A stretch of DNA of 64,000 bases from Acidobacteriota bacterium (GCA_028875725.1 JAPPCR010000015.1:124001-188000), one strand, 5' to 3'; positions 46,391 through 60,873 are shown, counted from the stretch's first letter. Translations and numbers: made by a program. Notes: generated from the sequence alone by a model not told the origin.

Positions 46391-48601
46391 GTGAGCCCCA
46401 GCCTGCGGACCCCCTTCGGCCTGGGGCAAACCAAGCCGCGCCACTACATGGAAATGGCCAGGGTGGCCTGGCGGAACCGGGACGAAGCCGGCTACGCGTG
46501 GCGCATCCTGCGGGACGGCGTCTGCGATGGTTGCGCGCTGGGAACGACAGGGCTCCGCGACTGGACCCTGGACGGAGTGCACCTCTGCATGGTCCGGCTC
46601 GATCTACTGCGGTTGAACACGATGCCGGCCCTCGACCCGGCCGTCCTCGCCGACGCCGGCGCTCTGACAGACAGAGGTTCGACGGAACTGCGAGCCCTCG
46701 GGCGGCTCGCACACCCGATGGTCCGGCGCGCTGGCGAGCCCGGGTTCCGTCGCATCGGGTGGCCCGAAGCCGTCGACCTGGCCGCTTCCCGCCTCGCCGA
46801 GATTCGTGAACGCGACCCCACCCGAGCAGCCTTCTTCCTGACGTCGCGCGGTGTTCCGAACGAGACCTATTACGTCGCGCAGAAGGCCGCCCGCTTCCTC
46901 GGCACCCCCCACGTCGACACCGCCGCGCGCCTTTGCCATGCCGCATCGACCATCGCGCTCAGGCGCGCGCTGGGAGTCGGCGCCGCCACGAATTCGTACC
47001 GCGACTGGCTGGACGCCGACCTGATCGTGTTCTTCGGCTCCAACGTTCCGAACAACCAGCCGGTCACCATCAAGTACCTCCACTTCGCGCGGCGCCGGGG
47101 CGCCGAGATCGCAGTCGTCAATCCGTACCGGGAACCCGGCCTCGATCGCTACTGGGTGCCGTCGGTGGCATCGAGCGCCCTGTTCGGCACCGACCTCGCC
47201 GAACACTGGTACGCGGTTGACACCGGCGGCGACCTCGCCTTCCTGAACGGCACGATGAAGGCGCTGCTCGACCTTCCGGGCGGCGTCGCTCGCGAGTTCG
47301 TCGAGCGCTCCACCGAGGGCTTTGCGGAGGTCGAGGCGGCGCTCCGCGACACGTCCTGGGAAGCGATCGAGCAATCGAGCGGCGTCCCGCGCGCCGAGAT
47401 GGAGCGCTTCGCCAGGCTTCTCTGCTCCAGGCCGAAGACGATCCTGGTCTGGTCGATGGGGCTGACCCAGCACCGCCACGGCGTCGACACCGTGCTGGCG
47501 CTCACCAACCTGGGCCTGATGCGCGGGCTTCCGGGCAAGGCCGGGGCCGGCCTGGTGCCGATTCGAGGCCACTCCGGAGTGCAGGGAGGCGCAGAGGTCG
47601 GCTGCGCCCCGGAGTCGGACTCGGAGACCCTCGACCGCTGGGCGGACGCCTGGGGCTTCGAGCCGCCACGCGGCCCCGGCCTGGCCGCCACCGGGCAGAT
47701 CGAGGCGGCGGCGGCCGCGGCGATCGACGCCTGGTGGATCGTCGGCGGCAACTTCCTCGAGACGGCGCCGGAGCCGGAACGGCAGAAGAACGCCTTGCAC
47801 CGACCCGCGCTTCGCATTCACCAGGATGTCGTGCTGAACACCGCGATGCTGGTCGAACCGAGCGACACCGTGCTGCTGCTGCCGGCCACGACGCGCTACG
47901 AGATCCCCGGCGGTGTGACCGAGACGACGACCGAGCGGCGAATCGTGTTCTCGCCCTCGATTCGCCACGACGGTGCCGAAAGCCGAACGCTCGGCGAGTG
48001 CCGGCCCGAGTGGGAGGTGCTGTGCGAGGTCGTCTCCCGGGCGCGTCCCGATCCTCCCGGCGTCCTCGGCTTTGGCAGCACCGGGGCCATTCGGACCGAG
48101 ATCGCGGCTACCGTGCCGCGCTACGCCGGGATCGAAAATCTAGAACAGAAGGGCGACCAGTTCCAGTGGGGCGGTACCCAACTGTTCGAGGACGGGCGCT
48201 TCGCCACACCGTCGGGCCGAGCGAGGTTCCACGCAGTCGAACCGCCGGCGGATCGGGAGCCGCTCGACGGCGAACTCTTCCTCTCAACCCGCCGCGGGCG
48301 GCAGTTCAACTCGATGGTCCACGCCGGACGGGACCCCCTGACCGGCCTCGAGCGCTCCGACCTCCTGATGAACGCGGACGATGGACGGGCGCGCGGCATC
48401 GGCGCCGGCCAACGGGTCGTCGTCTCGTCGCCGGTGTCGCGGATCGAGTTCGTCGCGCGTTTTGGGCCGATCAAGGCCGGCAACGTCGAAGCGCACTGGC
48501 CCGAATGCATGGAGCTGCTGCCCTGGTCCCTGGACCCCGACTCCGGCGAGCCGGAGTACGGCGTCCGCGTACGGGTCGAACGAACGGAAGCCGACGCGTG
48601 A
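46391..48601 (+). CDS. Molybdopterin oxidoreductase, FdhF/YdeP family (formate dehydrogenase-like)
   Basis: 736 aa from GTG 46391. N-terminal Cys45-x2-Cys48 and a third Cys in DGVHLC form a partial iron-sulfur site; the molybdopterin domain follows, with RLCHAAS holding a Cys at the metal-ligand position (no UGA here), FFGSNVPNNQPVTIKYL and MGLTQHRHGVDTVLAL. The C-terminal cap domain begins about residue 620 (LFLSTRRGRQFNSMVH). YdeP-type proteins are formate dehydrogenase homologues whose substrate is often unproven. Only 31 bp separate its start from the divergent giant gene. Its stop overlaps fdhD (GTGA). Confidence 0.88.
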   Translation: MSPSLRTPFGLGQTKPRHYMEMARVAWRNRDEAGYAWRILRDGVCDGCALGTTGLRDWTLDGVHLCMVRLDLLRLNTMPALDPAVLADAGALTDRGSTELRALGRLAHPMVRRAGEPGFRRIGWPEAVDLAASRLAEIRERDPTRAAFFLTSRGVPNETYYVAQKAARFLGTPHVDTAARLCHAASTIALRRALGVGAATNSYRDWLDADLIVFFGSNVPNNQPVTIKYLHFARRRGAEIAVVNPYREPGLDRYWVPSVASSALFGTDLAEHWYAVDTGGDLAFLNGTMKALLDLPGGVAREFVERSTEGFAEVEAALRDTSWEAIEQSSGVPRAEMERFARLLCSRPKTILVWSMGLTQHRHGVDTVLALTNLGLMRGLPGKAGAGLVPIRGHSGVQGGAEVGCAPESDSETLDRWADAWGFEPPRGPGLAATGQIEAAAAAAIDAWWIVGGNFLETAPEPERQKNALHRPALRIHQDVVLNTAMLVEPSDTVLLLPATTRYEIPGGVTETTTERRIVFSPSIRHDGAESRTLGECRPEWEVLCEVVSRARPDPPGVLGFGSTGAIRTEIAATVPRYAGIENLEQKGDQFQWGGTQLFEDGRFATPSGRARFHAVEPPADREPLDGELFLSTRRGRQFNSMVHAGRDPLTGLERSDLLMNADDGRARGIGAGQRVVVSSPVSRIEFVARFGPIKAGNVEAHWPECMELLPWSLDPDSGEPEYGVRVRVERTEADA

Positions 48602-49500
48602 AGGCGTTCGGACCCGATACGGCAGCGGAGCGGAGCGCACTGGTCGAACGTTCGGGCGACGTCGGACCCGACGTGGTGGCGGTCGAGGAACCGCTGGAGA
48701 TCCGGGTCGACGGCGAGGCCGTCGTCGTGACGATGCGCAGCCCCGGCGAGGAGCGTGACCTCGCGCTCGGCTACCTCCACGCCGAAGGGATGATCGAGGA
48801 GGCTGCCGACGTCGACGCCGTGACCGTGGACGGAGCGCCGCGGCTGGACGAGGCGCCGCCGCCAGGCGGCGAACCGGCCGTTCCCGGGTCGATCGTCGAT
48901 GTCCGGCTCTCGGCAGGCGGGCGACGGGCAACGAACCGCCGGGCCAGGACCAGGGAGCGGGAGCGAGCCTTCCGCGTCACCAGCGCCTGCGGGGTCTGCG
49001 GCAAGCCCTCGCTCGAAGACCTGTGGGTGCGGCTGCCGGCGATCCGTCCGCTCGACCTGGAGCCGGACCGCGAGCGTCTCCTGGTCCAGTCGCTGCCCGC
49101 GGCGATGCAGGAAGGCCAGCGCCTCTTCGGCGACACCGGCGGCGTCCATGCCGCGGCCCTCTTCGAGGTCGCCGAAGGAAGGCCCGGACTCCTGTGGCTT
49201 CGCGAGGACATCGGACGCCACAACGCGGTCGACAAGGTCATAGGCAAGGCACTCCGGGCGAACCGGCTGCCCCTGCACGACACGATCCTCGCCGTCAGCG
49301 GCCGTCTCGGTTTCGAGATCGTCCAGAAGGCGGCGGTGGCCGGCGTCCCCGTGATAGCCGCGGTCGGCGCGCCGTCGAGCCTGGCGCTGGATATCGCCCA
49401 CCTGGCCGGCATCCGTGTCTACGCCTTCGTCGCCGCCGACCGAAGCAACTTCTATCCCGAAGCAGCAGTCGAAGCGAGGAGACTGGGCGGTCCCGATTGA
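48598..49500 (+). CDS. fdhD: Formate dehydrogenase sulfurtransferase FdhD
   Basis: 300 aa from GTG 48598, overlapping the preceding stop. The sulfur-carrying motif Cys131-Gly-Val-Cys134 (SACGVCGK), EEPLEIRV, DLALGYLHAEGMI, GVHAAALF, REDIGRHNAVDKVIG and SGRLGFEIVQKAA are all diagnostic. FdhD passes sulfur from IscS to the molybdenum cofactor of formate dehydrogenases, so the upstream enzyme very likely carries a sulfurated bis-MGD cofactor and is a true FDH-type enzyme. Confidence 0.95.
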   Translation: MKAFGPDTAAERSALVERSGDVGPDVVAVEEPLEIRVDGEAVVVTMRSPGEERDLALGYLHAEGMIEEAADVDAVTVDGAPRLDEAPPPGGEPAVPGSIVDVRLSAGGRRATNRRARTRERERAFRVTSACGVCGKPSLEDLWVRLPAIRPLDLEPDRERLLVQSLPAAMQEGQRLFGDTGGVHAAALFEVAEGRPGLLWLREDIGRHNAVDKVIGKALRANRLPLHDTILAVSGRLGFEIVQKAAVAGVPVIAAVGAPSSLALDIAHLAGIRVYAFVAADRSNFYPEAAVEARRLGGPD

Positions 49501-49581
49501 CGAGTGCCTTAGCTGGGATTAGGTTGCCCCTGGAGAGCGTTGACCTCCAGGGAGGGACACGACGATGACGAGGATTCCGAA

Positions 49582-51033
<1,452 letters not shown>

Positions 51034-51073
51034 CTCCCCGACCGCTCGTCCCGACAAGACCGAAGACTGCCTC

Positions 51074-52023
51074 TTGATCTCGCTGCTGCTGATCATTCTC
51101 GGCATCGCCGTGCTCTGGGCCGGCGGCGAGATCCTCGTGCGCTCCGTGACCGGCCTGGCCGCAGTTCTGCGCGTCAGTCCGACGGTGATCGGTCTGACCG
51201 TCGTGGCGTTCGGCACCTCGGCGCCGGAACTCGCGGCGGCGGTGGCCGCGGCGCTACGGGACTCGCCCGGTCTGGTCTACGGCAACGTCGTCGGTTCGAA
51301 CATCGCCAACGTCGGTCTGATCCTCGGCATCTCGGCGCTCGTGGTGCCTCTCCACAACCACCACGACGGCGCCGAGCGCCAGGCCATCCGCCTGGTCCGA
51401 CGCGAGCTGCCCTTCATGCTGGGTACGTCCCTGCTCGTCCTGACCTTCACCGCCTTCGGCCGCCTGGGCCGGTTCGAGGGCCTGGTGCTTCTCGCACTGA
51501 TGGCGTACTTCCTCATCGTGCTGGTCCGCGCCGGCGACGCCGAAGAATCCGATGCCCAGGGCGTCAGCGGACTCAAATCCGTTCTCGGCACCCTGGTGGG
51601 ACTCGCCCTGCTCGCCGTCGGCGCCGCCGAGATCCTGGTGCCGGCGGCGAAGGATCTGGCGCTGGCCCTCGGCGTCAGCGAGCGGGTGGTCGGACTCACG
51701 GTCGTGGCCTTTGGCACCAGTGTGCCTGAACTCGCCGCCTGCCTGGTGGCCGCGTACCGGAATCACCACGGCATCGTGCTGGGGAACATCATCGGCTCGA
51801 ACGTGTTCAACATCCTGCTGGTCCTGCCGGCCGCGACTCTCATACGCCCCATCGAAACCACCTTCCTCGCCGAGGGTCTGGACGCCTCGGTCATGCTCTC
51901 CTTCAGTCTCCTCATGTTCCTCGCCGTCTACCTGCTGCGACACGGACGCAGCATCGGACGGACCTGGGGTGCGCTGCTCGTGGCAGCCTATGGGGGCTAC
52001 GTGGCCTGGCTCTTCAGCAAGCT

Positions 52024-52027
<4 letters not shown>
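51074..52027 (+). CDS. Sodium/calcium exchanger family (CaCA) antiporter
   Basis: 317 aa, about ten membrane helices in two inverted halves. Each half has the ion-site repeat: [18 protein letters not shown] (alpha-1) and [18 protein letters not shown] (alpha-2), each followed by GN(V/I)(V/I)GSN. This is the YrbG-like group that exports Ca2+ for Na+ or H+. The start appears to be TTG 51074. Its stop overlaps the gcvP start (ATGA), though no functional link to glycine cleavage is obvious. Confidence 0.9.
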
Positions 52028-54969
<2,942 letters not shown>

Positions 54970-54984
54970 GGACCGCGGCCGGGA

Positions 54985-55040
54985 TCAGGCCGTCAGCCCG
55001 AACTCGATCGCGTCCGAGAGCGCTTCCCAGCTCGCCTCGA
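54985..55040 (-). repeat. Extra diverged copy of the cimA 3' end
   Basis: Immediately after the cimA stop, minus-strand sequence encodes VIEASWEALSDAIEFGLTA then a stop, nearly the same as the true cimA ending IIEASWEALADAIEFGLTG. Nucleotide identity is only about three quarters and differences are mostly synonymous, so the copy came from a diverged functional allele and is not a recent tandem slip. It is shifted in frame relative to cimA. Confidence 0.7.
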
Positions 55041-56603
55041 TCACTCTCCCGTCAAGCCGAACTCGATGGCGTCGGCGAGGGCTTCCCAACTTGCCTCAAT
55101 TATGTTGGTCCCCGCACCGACGGTGGTCCAGCGCTCGCCGCCGGCGACGAAGTCCACGAGCACGCGGGTCGTGGCCGCCGTGCCGTGGGCGCTGTCCAGA
55201 ATGCGGACCTTGTAGTCGGCCAGGCGCATCTCGGCCAGTTGCGGGTAGTGCGGCTCCAGGGCCTTGCGCAGGGCGTGGGCCAGGGCATTCACCGGTCCAT
55301 TACCCTCCGCCGCCGTGTGAGCAATGGCGCCGCCTGGCACCTCGACCTTGACGGTGGCCTCCGCGACCAGACCACGACCGTCACGATGCTCGACCACCGT
55401 CAGGAAGTCGATCAGCCGGAACGGCGCTTCGTATCCGGGCGCCGCCCGGCGCAGCATGAGTTCGACGGACGCCTCGGCGGCCTCGAAGCTGTAGCCGCGG
55501 TTTTCGAGTTCCTTGACCTTGTACAGCACCTCGCGCGCGTGCGGTGTTTCGGCGATCCCGGCGCCCGCCGCGAGATGAGCGATGTTGCCGCGGCCCGAGA
55601 GTTCGGAGACCACGGTCCGCATCTCGTTGCCGACCACCTCCGGCTCGACGTGCTGGTAGCTGGTCGGTTCCTTGAGCATCGCCGCGACATGGATGCCGCC
55701 CTTGTGGGCGAAGGCGCTGCGCCCGACGTAGGGCAGGTGGTCGTCGTGGGCGATGTTCGCCACCTCGGCGACGTATCGCGACAGAGAGGTCAACTCGCGC
55801 AGGCTCTCGTCGGGGACGCAGGAGAACCCCATCTTGCACTGCAGGTCCGGCACGATGGTCACCAGGTTCGCGTTCGCCACCCGTTCGCCGTAGCCGTTGA
55901 TCGTGCCCTGAACCATGACCGCGCCTGCCCGCACCGCGGCCAGGGTGTTGGCGACGCCGCATCCGGCGTCGTCGTGCGTATGGATGCCGATCCGGACATC
56001 CGGACCGAGCTCAGCCCGCGCCGCGTCGATCCCCGCTTCGATCTGCCACGGCAGCGTGCCGCCGTTCGTATCGCAGAGAACGACGTAATCGGCGCCCGCC
56101 GCGGCCGCCGCGCGCAACGTGCCGAGCGCGCACTCGGGGTTCCCGGCCAGACCGTCGAAGAAGTGCTCCGCGTCGTAGATCACCTCGCGGCCCAGCTCCT
56201 TGAGATAGCCGACCGTGTCGCCGATCATCGCCTCGTTCTCTCGCGCATCGGTTTCGAGCACCTTCTCGACGTGCAGGTCCCAGCTCTTGCCGACCAGCGT
56301 GACGGTGGGCGTCTCCGCGGCGACCAGCGCCTGGACGTTGCCGTCGCGGCTGCATGTGCTGTGCTTGCGCCGCGTGGCGCCGAAGGCACAAACTCTCGCC
56401 TGTTCGAGTTCGACCTCGCGGATGGCCTCGAAGAAGTCCGCGTCCTTCGGATTCGAGCCGGGCCAGCCGCACTCGATGTAGGGGATTCCAAAGGCGTCCA
56501 GCCGCCTGGCGATCGCCAGCTTGTCCGCCAGCGACAGGGAGATGTTCTCTCGCTGGGTCCCGTCGCGAAGCGTCGTGTCGTACAGCTCGATCCTGGTCGT
56601 CAT
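55041..56603 (-). CDS. cimA: (R)-citramalate synthase
   Basis: 520 aa. Catalytic TIM barrel begins ELYDTTLRDGTQREN and includes the metal-binding HTHDD (GIHTHDDAGCGVAN) and the YGERVANANL loop. The C-terminal regulatory domain (about 390-520) contains ALRKALEPHYPQL and DYKVRILDSAHGTAATTRV, the CimA-type version that usually binds isoleucine. It makes citramalate from pyruvate and acetyl-CoA, feeding isoleucine synthesis without threonine deaminase. leuCDB homologues are not in the window; ilvE and ilvB are 4-7 kb away. Confidence 0.92.
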   Translation of the reverse strand: MTTRIELYDTTLRDGTQRENISLSLADKLAIARRLDAFGIPYIECGWPGSNPKDADFFEAIREVELEQARVCAFGATRRKHSTCSRDGNVQALVAAETPTVTLVGKSWDLHVEKVLETDARENEAMIGDTVGYLKELGREVIYDAEHFFDGLAGNPECALGTLRAAAAAGADYVVLCDTNGGTLPWQIEAGIDAARAELGPDVRIGIHTHDDAGCGVANTLAAVRAGAVMVQGTINGYGERVANANLVTIVPDLQCKMGFSCVPDESLRELTSLSRYVAEVANIAHDDHLPYVGRSAFAHKGGIHVAAMLKEPTSYQHVEPEVVGNEMRTVVSELSGRGNIAHLAAGAGIAETPHAREVLYKVKELENRGYSFEAAEASVELMLRRAAPGYEAPFRLIDFLTVVEHRDGRGLVAEATVKVEVPGGAIAHTAAEGNGPVNALAHALRKALEPHYPQLAEMRLADYKVRILDSAHGTAATTRVLVDFVAGGERWTTVGAGTNIIEASWEALADAIEFGLTGE

Positions 56604-56629
56604 CGGCCCACTACCCTATTGGTCCGGCC

Positions 56630-59569
56630 TCAGGCCGGCTCGTCGAGGCCCGGCCCCTGCAGCAGTTCGATCAACTCCTCTCGCGAGAAGATCTTCTTGA
56701 GCTGGGGGTCGTCCTCCTGCACCACGCTCTCCATGAGACGGCGCTTGCGGTCGATGATCGCGGCGATGCGCTCCTCGAGCGTCTCCTCGGTGATTAGCTT
56801 GAAGACGTGGACCGCCCGCTTCTGGCCGATCCGGTACAACCGGTCCGTCGCCTGGTCCTCGCGAGCCGCGTTCCACCAGCGGTCGTAGTGGATGACGACC
56901 GAGCCGCCGACCAGGTCGATGCCCGTGCCGCCCGCCTTCAGGCTGCCCAGAAAGACGCGGCAGTCGTCGTCGTTGTTGAAGCGGTCGACGACCTTGCCGC
57001 GCTCGCGGGTCGAGCCCGTCAGCGTGACGAACTCGATGCCGAGCTTCGTCAGGTGGCGCTCCAGGATGCCGATCATGCCCAGGTACTGGCTGAAGACGAC
57101 GACCTTCTGGCCACTGTCGAAGCTCTCTTCGAGGAGCTCCTTGCACAGGTCCCATTTTCCCGATTCGTAACTCTCGTAGCGGTCGAGGTCGCCGACCGCC
57201 AGCGCGGGATGATCGCAGATCTGCTTCAGCATGTTCAGCAGCGCGAAGATGTGGATGTAGGGAAGGGCGCCCCGCTCGCTCCGCAAGGCGTTCATCAGCG
57301 TCACGCCCTTCGTTTCGATCGTCCGGCGGTACATGTCGAACTGCTCGGGGCTCAGGCGGCAAGTGCGCACGTCCTCGATCTTCTCCGGCAACTCGTCCAG
57401 CACGGCGGTCTTCACGCGGCGAAGCACGAAGGGAGCGGTCAACCGCCGCAGGTTCACCGCGTACCAGGAGTCGGCATCGAGTTCGGTCGTCCCGAGGACA
57501 TCGAGATAGGTGTCGTCGCCGCCCAGGTAGCCTGGCAGCACGAGATCGAAAAGGCCCTTCAACTCGGTGAGCGAGTTCTCGATCGGCGTGCCGGTCAACC
57601 CCAGTTTCATCCGGGCCCCAAGCGCCACGGCGGCACGGTAGCCCTGGGTGCTCCGGTTCTTGATCTGCTGCACCTCGTCGAACACGATGAGGCCCCAGCG
57701 CCGTTCGCCGAAACGCTCGACGTCATTCCGCATCACCCCATAGGACGTGAGGATCACGTCGCCATGCGCGAGCGACTCCCCAAGATCGCGTTGCGGTCCG
57801 TGGTAGTACGCCGGGCTCAATCCCGGCGCGTACTCCCGGAGCTTGTTGCGCCAGTGGCTGATGACGGTGCGGGGGCAGACAACGAGAAATGGCTCGTCGA
57901 TCCCCAACTGCTCCCGCAGGATGACCATCAGGGCCATCGCCTGGTGCGTCTTCCCCAGGCCCATGTCGTCGCACAGAAGACCCGCGAGATCGTTCTCGTA
58001 CAGGAACTTCAGCCACTCGACACCAAGCTTCTGGTAAGGACGCAGGACGCTCGTGAGCCCCGAAGGACTCACCATCGGATCGGCCGGCCGGAGGGCCAGG
58101 AAGCGACGCAGGAAGTCATGCCGGCTTCCTTCGCCCTCGACACGGATCGGTGCCGCACTCGAGGCCTGCAGCCGCAGCAACTCCGCCGATGAGAGACGGA
58201 GACTGCCGGACCTGCCGTTGCCGCCCGTGCCTTCGGCACGCGCTCTCGCCTGAGCGGGCAGCGATCCGAGGTTCCTGAGCGCCGGCGCGTTGAGATCGAT
58301 CCAGCCCGACGCCGTCTCGAGGTACGGCAGGCCGGCACGCCTCGCTGCCAGCAGTTCCCCGAGACTCACGTCACTGTCGCCGAAGCCATAGCGGATCGAG
58401 AGCGACTCGTCTCCGTCCGGTTCGATCTCGATGTAGTCGAACTCCGTCAGGATCCCGACGGCCGCGAGCGGATTCTCGGTCAGAACCGGCTCGGGTTCGT
58501 CAATCGGCGGTACGGTCCGGAAGGTCGGCACCCGCGCCGGCACGAGATCGATGGCGGCGGGCTCGCGCCAGCCGCTCTCGTTGCGATCCGAGCGCCGGAC
58601 GAGCGCTTCCAGCTCCTCGATGAAGACCAGGTCGCCATACTGGTAGCGCTCGCGCCGCTTCTCGTCGAGGACGTCCTCCCCCTCCGCGGCCAGGCGCAGT
58701 ATCTCGAGCCTGTGTTCCTTCTCGATCCTGGTGTCAGATCCCACGTAGAGAAGATCCGCGGCCGACAGGGGAACCGCCGAGGTCTGCCCCGTTTCCGTGA
58801 GGAAAGCCAGCGCCGCGTCCACCCGGCCACGCGGAACGGCGATCTGAAGCAGCTCCGGCCCACCCGAACCCGTGCGGACCGCCAGGAAGAAAGTGCCGTT
58901 GGAGAGCTCGATTGACGGCTCGAGTCTCACCGTGGCTCCAGGCGTTTCGGCTCTGCCGCCGGAGATATCGCCGTACTCCCTCAGGGTGTGATAGGCGACG
59001 CGGAACCAGAGACTGCCCTCGAAGAACTGCCGGTTCGTCTGCATTCCGGCCTTGTTCAGATGCTGTTCCTCGGGCGTCCGCATGAACGTCGACAGCCGCT
59101 CCAGCAGACCCGACCGATCCGCGGTGGACACGCCGCCCGAGAGCTTCCCGATCCGTTCAAGAAAACGAACCGTTGCCGGCGCCTGTTCGAGGTAGCGAAG
59201 GACCTCCACTCCATCTGGACCGAACAGGCGAATCGGATCGTCGGGCGTTTCCTGCAGCACCAGGCAGGCCGAAGCCGCCGGGAGACGCTCCTCGAACAGA
59301 GTCTGGGCCAGCCGGAACCACCCGCTGCGAGCGAAGAGGTCGAACCAGCTACATCCGGTGACCTGGTGAAGCTCCCTGATCTGACCCTCGAGCTGCTTGA
59401 GGTGACGGCATCCGCTGCGACGGCCCGTGGAGCAACTGCAGAACGTGAGCGGCCGCTTCGACCCGGCCACCCTGGACAGATGAACGGCCGAACCGGGCTC
59501 CGGGTCGTGGGGATCGGGGAGGAGGCCGATCCCGGTGCGATGGAACTCGAGGCGTGGAAACAGCTTCAC
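56630..59569 (-). CDS. SNF2-family helicase with SWIM zinc finger
   Basis: 979 aa. SWIM-type finger Cys44-x-Cys46...Cys54-x-His56 near the N-terminus, a long variable middle, then the Swi2/Snf2 motor from about 510: DMGLGKTHQA (about 535), FDEVQQIKN (box II has DEVQ in place of DEAH), LTGTPIENSL, and the C-lobe VVVFSQYLGMI, GSLKAGGTGIDLVGG and QATDRLYRIGQ. Bacterial relatives (HepA/RapA-like and SWIM-helicases) remodel protein-DNA complexes; exact role unknown. Confidence 0.92.
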   Translation of the reverse strand: MKLFPRLEFHRTGIGLLPDPHDPEPGSAVHLSRVAGSKRPLTFCSCSTGRRSGCRHLKQLEGQIRELHQVTGCSWFDLFARSGWFRLAQTLFEERLPAASACLVLQETPDDPIRLFGPDGVEVLRYLEQAPATVRFLERIGKLSGGVSTADRSGLLERLSTFMRTPEEQHLNKAGMQTNRQFFEGSLWFRVAYHTLREYGDISGGRAETPGATVRLEPSIELSNGTFFLAVRTGSGGPELLQIAVPRGRVDAALAFLTETGQTSAVPLSAADLLYVGSDTRIEKEHRLEILRLAAEGEDVLDEKRRERYQYGDLVFIEELEALVRRSDRNESGWREPAAIDLVPARVPTFRTVPPIDEPEPVLTENPLAAVGILTEFDYIEIEPDGDESLSIRYGFGDSDVSLGELLAARRAGLPYLETASGWIDLNAPALRNLGSLPAQARARAEGTGGNGRSGSLRLSSAELLRLQASSAAPIRVEGEGSRHDFLRRFLALRPADPMVSPSGLTSVLRPYQKLGVEWLKFLYENDLAGLLCDDMGLGKTHQAMALMVILREQLGIDEPFLVVCPRTVISHWRNKLREYAPGLSPAYYHGPQRDLGESLAHGDVILTSYGVMRNDVERFGERRWGLIVFDEVQQIKNRSTQGYRAAVALGARMKLGLTGTPIENSLTELKGLFDLVLPGYLGGDDTYLDVLGTTELDADSWYAVNLRRLTAPFVLRRVKTAVLDELPEKIEDVRTCRLSPEQFDMYRRTIETKGVTLMNALRSERGALPYIHIFALLNMLKQICDHPALAVGDLDRYESYESGKWDLCKELLEESFDSGQKVVVFSQYLGMIGILERHLTKLGIEFVTLTGSTRERGKVVDRFNNDDDCRVFLGSLKAGGTGIDLVGGSVVIHYDRWWNAAREDQATDRLYRIGQKRAVHVFKLITEETLEERIAAIIDRKRRLMESVVQEDDPQLKKIFSREELIELLQGPGLDEPA

Positions 59570-59675
59570 GGAAAGTCACGAAACGCGCGCGTAAACGCTC
59601 GATGATACCGCCGAATCAGAGCGTTGTGTCGCTTCTGGCGCTAGGCTTTCGAGGCATCGACCAGATCGCGCGGCC

Positions 59676-60800
59676 ATGATCCTGAAGTTGATGACGAGAC
59701 GTCGAGCTCTGCTGGTTACGGCAATCGGGTTTACCGCTGCGTGTGCCCCCCCGCCGGCGGCCGTCACGACCGGCCTCGACGACGCGCCCGGCGGGTCCCG
59801 GTCACGCCTGGACGAACTCGACGACCTCCTGCAGGAGGAAGCCGCGGAGGGTTTCGCCGGCAGCGTGCTCGTGGCCCGCGGCGACGAGGTGATTCACCTG
59901 GCCGGCTACGGCCTGGCGGACCGGGAGGCCGGCGTCCCCTTCGGGCCGGAGACCGTGTCGACGATCGGCTCGATCACCAAGCAGTTCACCGGCGCGGCGA
60001 TCCTCAAGCTTCAGGAACAGGGCCGCCTGAACGTCGCCGATCCGGTCGGCCGGTTCTTCCCTGAAGCGCCGGCCGACAAGCGGGAGATCACGATCCACCA
60101 GCTCCTCACCCACACGGCCGGCCTGCCGCCAGCGCTGGGTTCGGACGAGGAGTACATCGACCGCGACCGCTACCTGGAAGAGGTCTGGCGCACCGAGTCG
60201 CGCCACCCGCCGGGCGAACGCCACGAGTACTCCAACACGGGTTACTCGCTGCTCGCCGCGATCGTCGAGGGCGTCTCCGGCACGGGCTACGAGGAGTTCC
60301 TCCGGCGGGAGTTCTTCGATCCGCTGGGCATGCATCACACCGGCTACCAGCTGGCCGACTGGTCAGAAGCACACGTCGCCGCCGGCTACCGGGACGGCCG
60401 ACGCTTCGGCCGCGTCATCGAGATGCAGACACACGACGACGGCTTCTCCTGGCACCTCGTGGGCAACGGCGGCATTCACTCCACCGTCGACGACATGGCG
60501 CGCTGGGTCAAGGCTCTAGGCAAAGGCGAACTGTTGTCGGCCGAGTCGCTCGACGCCCTGTTCGGCGAACACGTGGACGAGGGCTACGGCGACTCCTTCT
60601 ACGGCTACGGATGGGTCACTTTCCGCCTCCCGAACGGCGAGCGGATGATCGGACACAACGGCGGCAACGGCTTCTTCTTCGCCGACCTGAACTTCTTCCC
60701 CGATCGCGACGACCTGCTGTACTGCCTGTTCGTGAACGACGCGGCTCACGAAGACGTGAGCGGCAGCATCCGCCGGTTGCTGCTCGAACAGGCCCCTTGA
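59676..60800 (+). CDS. Serine hydrolase, beta-lactamase class C/PBP-like lipoprotein
   Basis: 374 aa. Lipobox TAAC predicts lipidated Cys23. Catalytic motifs: Ser99-x2-Lys102 (GSITKQF), Tyr185-Ser-Asn (HEYSNTGY) and HNGGN near 325 in place of KTG. Such proteins act as esterases, DD-peptidases or peptide hydrolases in the periplasm; beta-lactamase activity should not be assumed. The stop codon overlaps the -35 box of the ilv promoter. Confidence 0.9.
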   Translation: MILKLMTRRRALLVTAIGFTAACAPPPAAVTTGLDDAPGGSRSRLDELDDLLQEEAAEGFAGSVLVARGDEVIHLAGYGLADREAGVPFGPETVSTIGSITKQFTGAAILKLQEQGRLNVADPVGRFFPEAPADKREITIHQLLTHTAGLPPALGSDEEYIDRDRYLEEVWRTESRHPPGERHEYSNTGYSLLAAIVEGVSGTGYEEFLRREFFDPLGMHHTGYQLADWSEAHVAAGYRDGRRFGRVIEMQTHDDGFSWHLVGNGGIHSTVDDMARWVKALGKGELLSAESLDALFGEHVDEGYGDSFYGYGWVTFRLPNGERMIGHNGGNGFFFADLNFFPDRDDLLYCLFVNDAAHEDVSGSIRRLLLEQAP

Positions 60801-60826
60801 CAGCCGCTCCCGTCCTCTCCTACGCT
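60797..60826 (+). promoter_or_regulatory. Probable ilv operon promoter
   Basis: Consensus TTGACA at 60797-60802, 18-base spacer and TACGCT at 60821-60826. Transcription would start near 60833, about 40 bases before the leader peptide, and a short stem CTACC-GCCC-GGTAG (60839-60852) would sit in the 5' leader. The -10 box resembles that of the AbrB/PIN promoter (TACGGT). Confidence 0.5.
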
Positions 60827-60873
60827 CCCTCGCACGACCTACCGCCCGGTAGATCAACGGAATCTCTTACCCC

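Noticed and set aside
46391..48601. Selenocysteine in the formate dehydrogenase-like enzyme
   Set aside because: The frame has no internal UGA; the metal-ligand position in RLCHAAS is encoded by a Cys codon. The Sec signal belongs to the neighbouring divergent gene only.
60839..60852. CTACCGCCCGGTAG as a regulator-binding palindrome before the ilv leader
   Set aside because: Half-sites are only 5-6 bp and it would sit just after the predicted transcription start; a minor 5' leader hairpin is the simpler reading.
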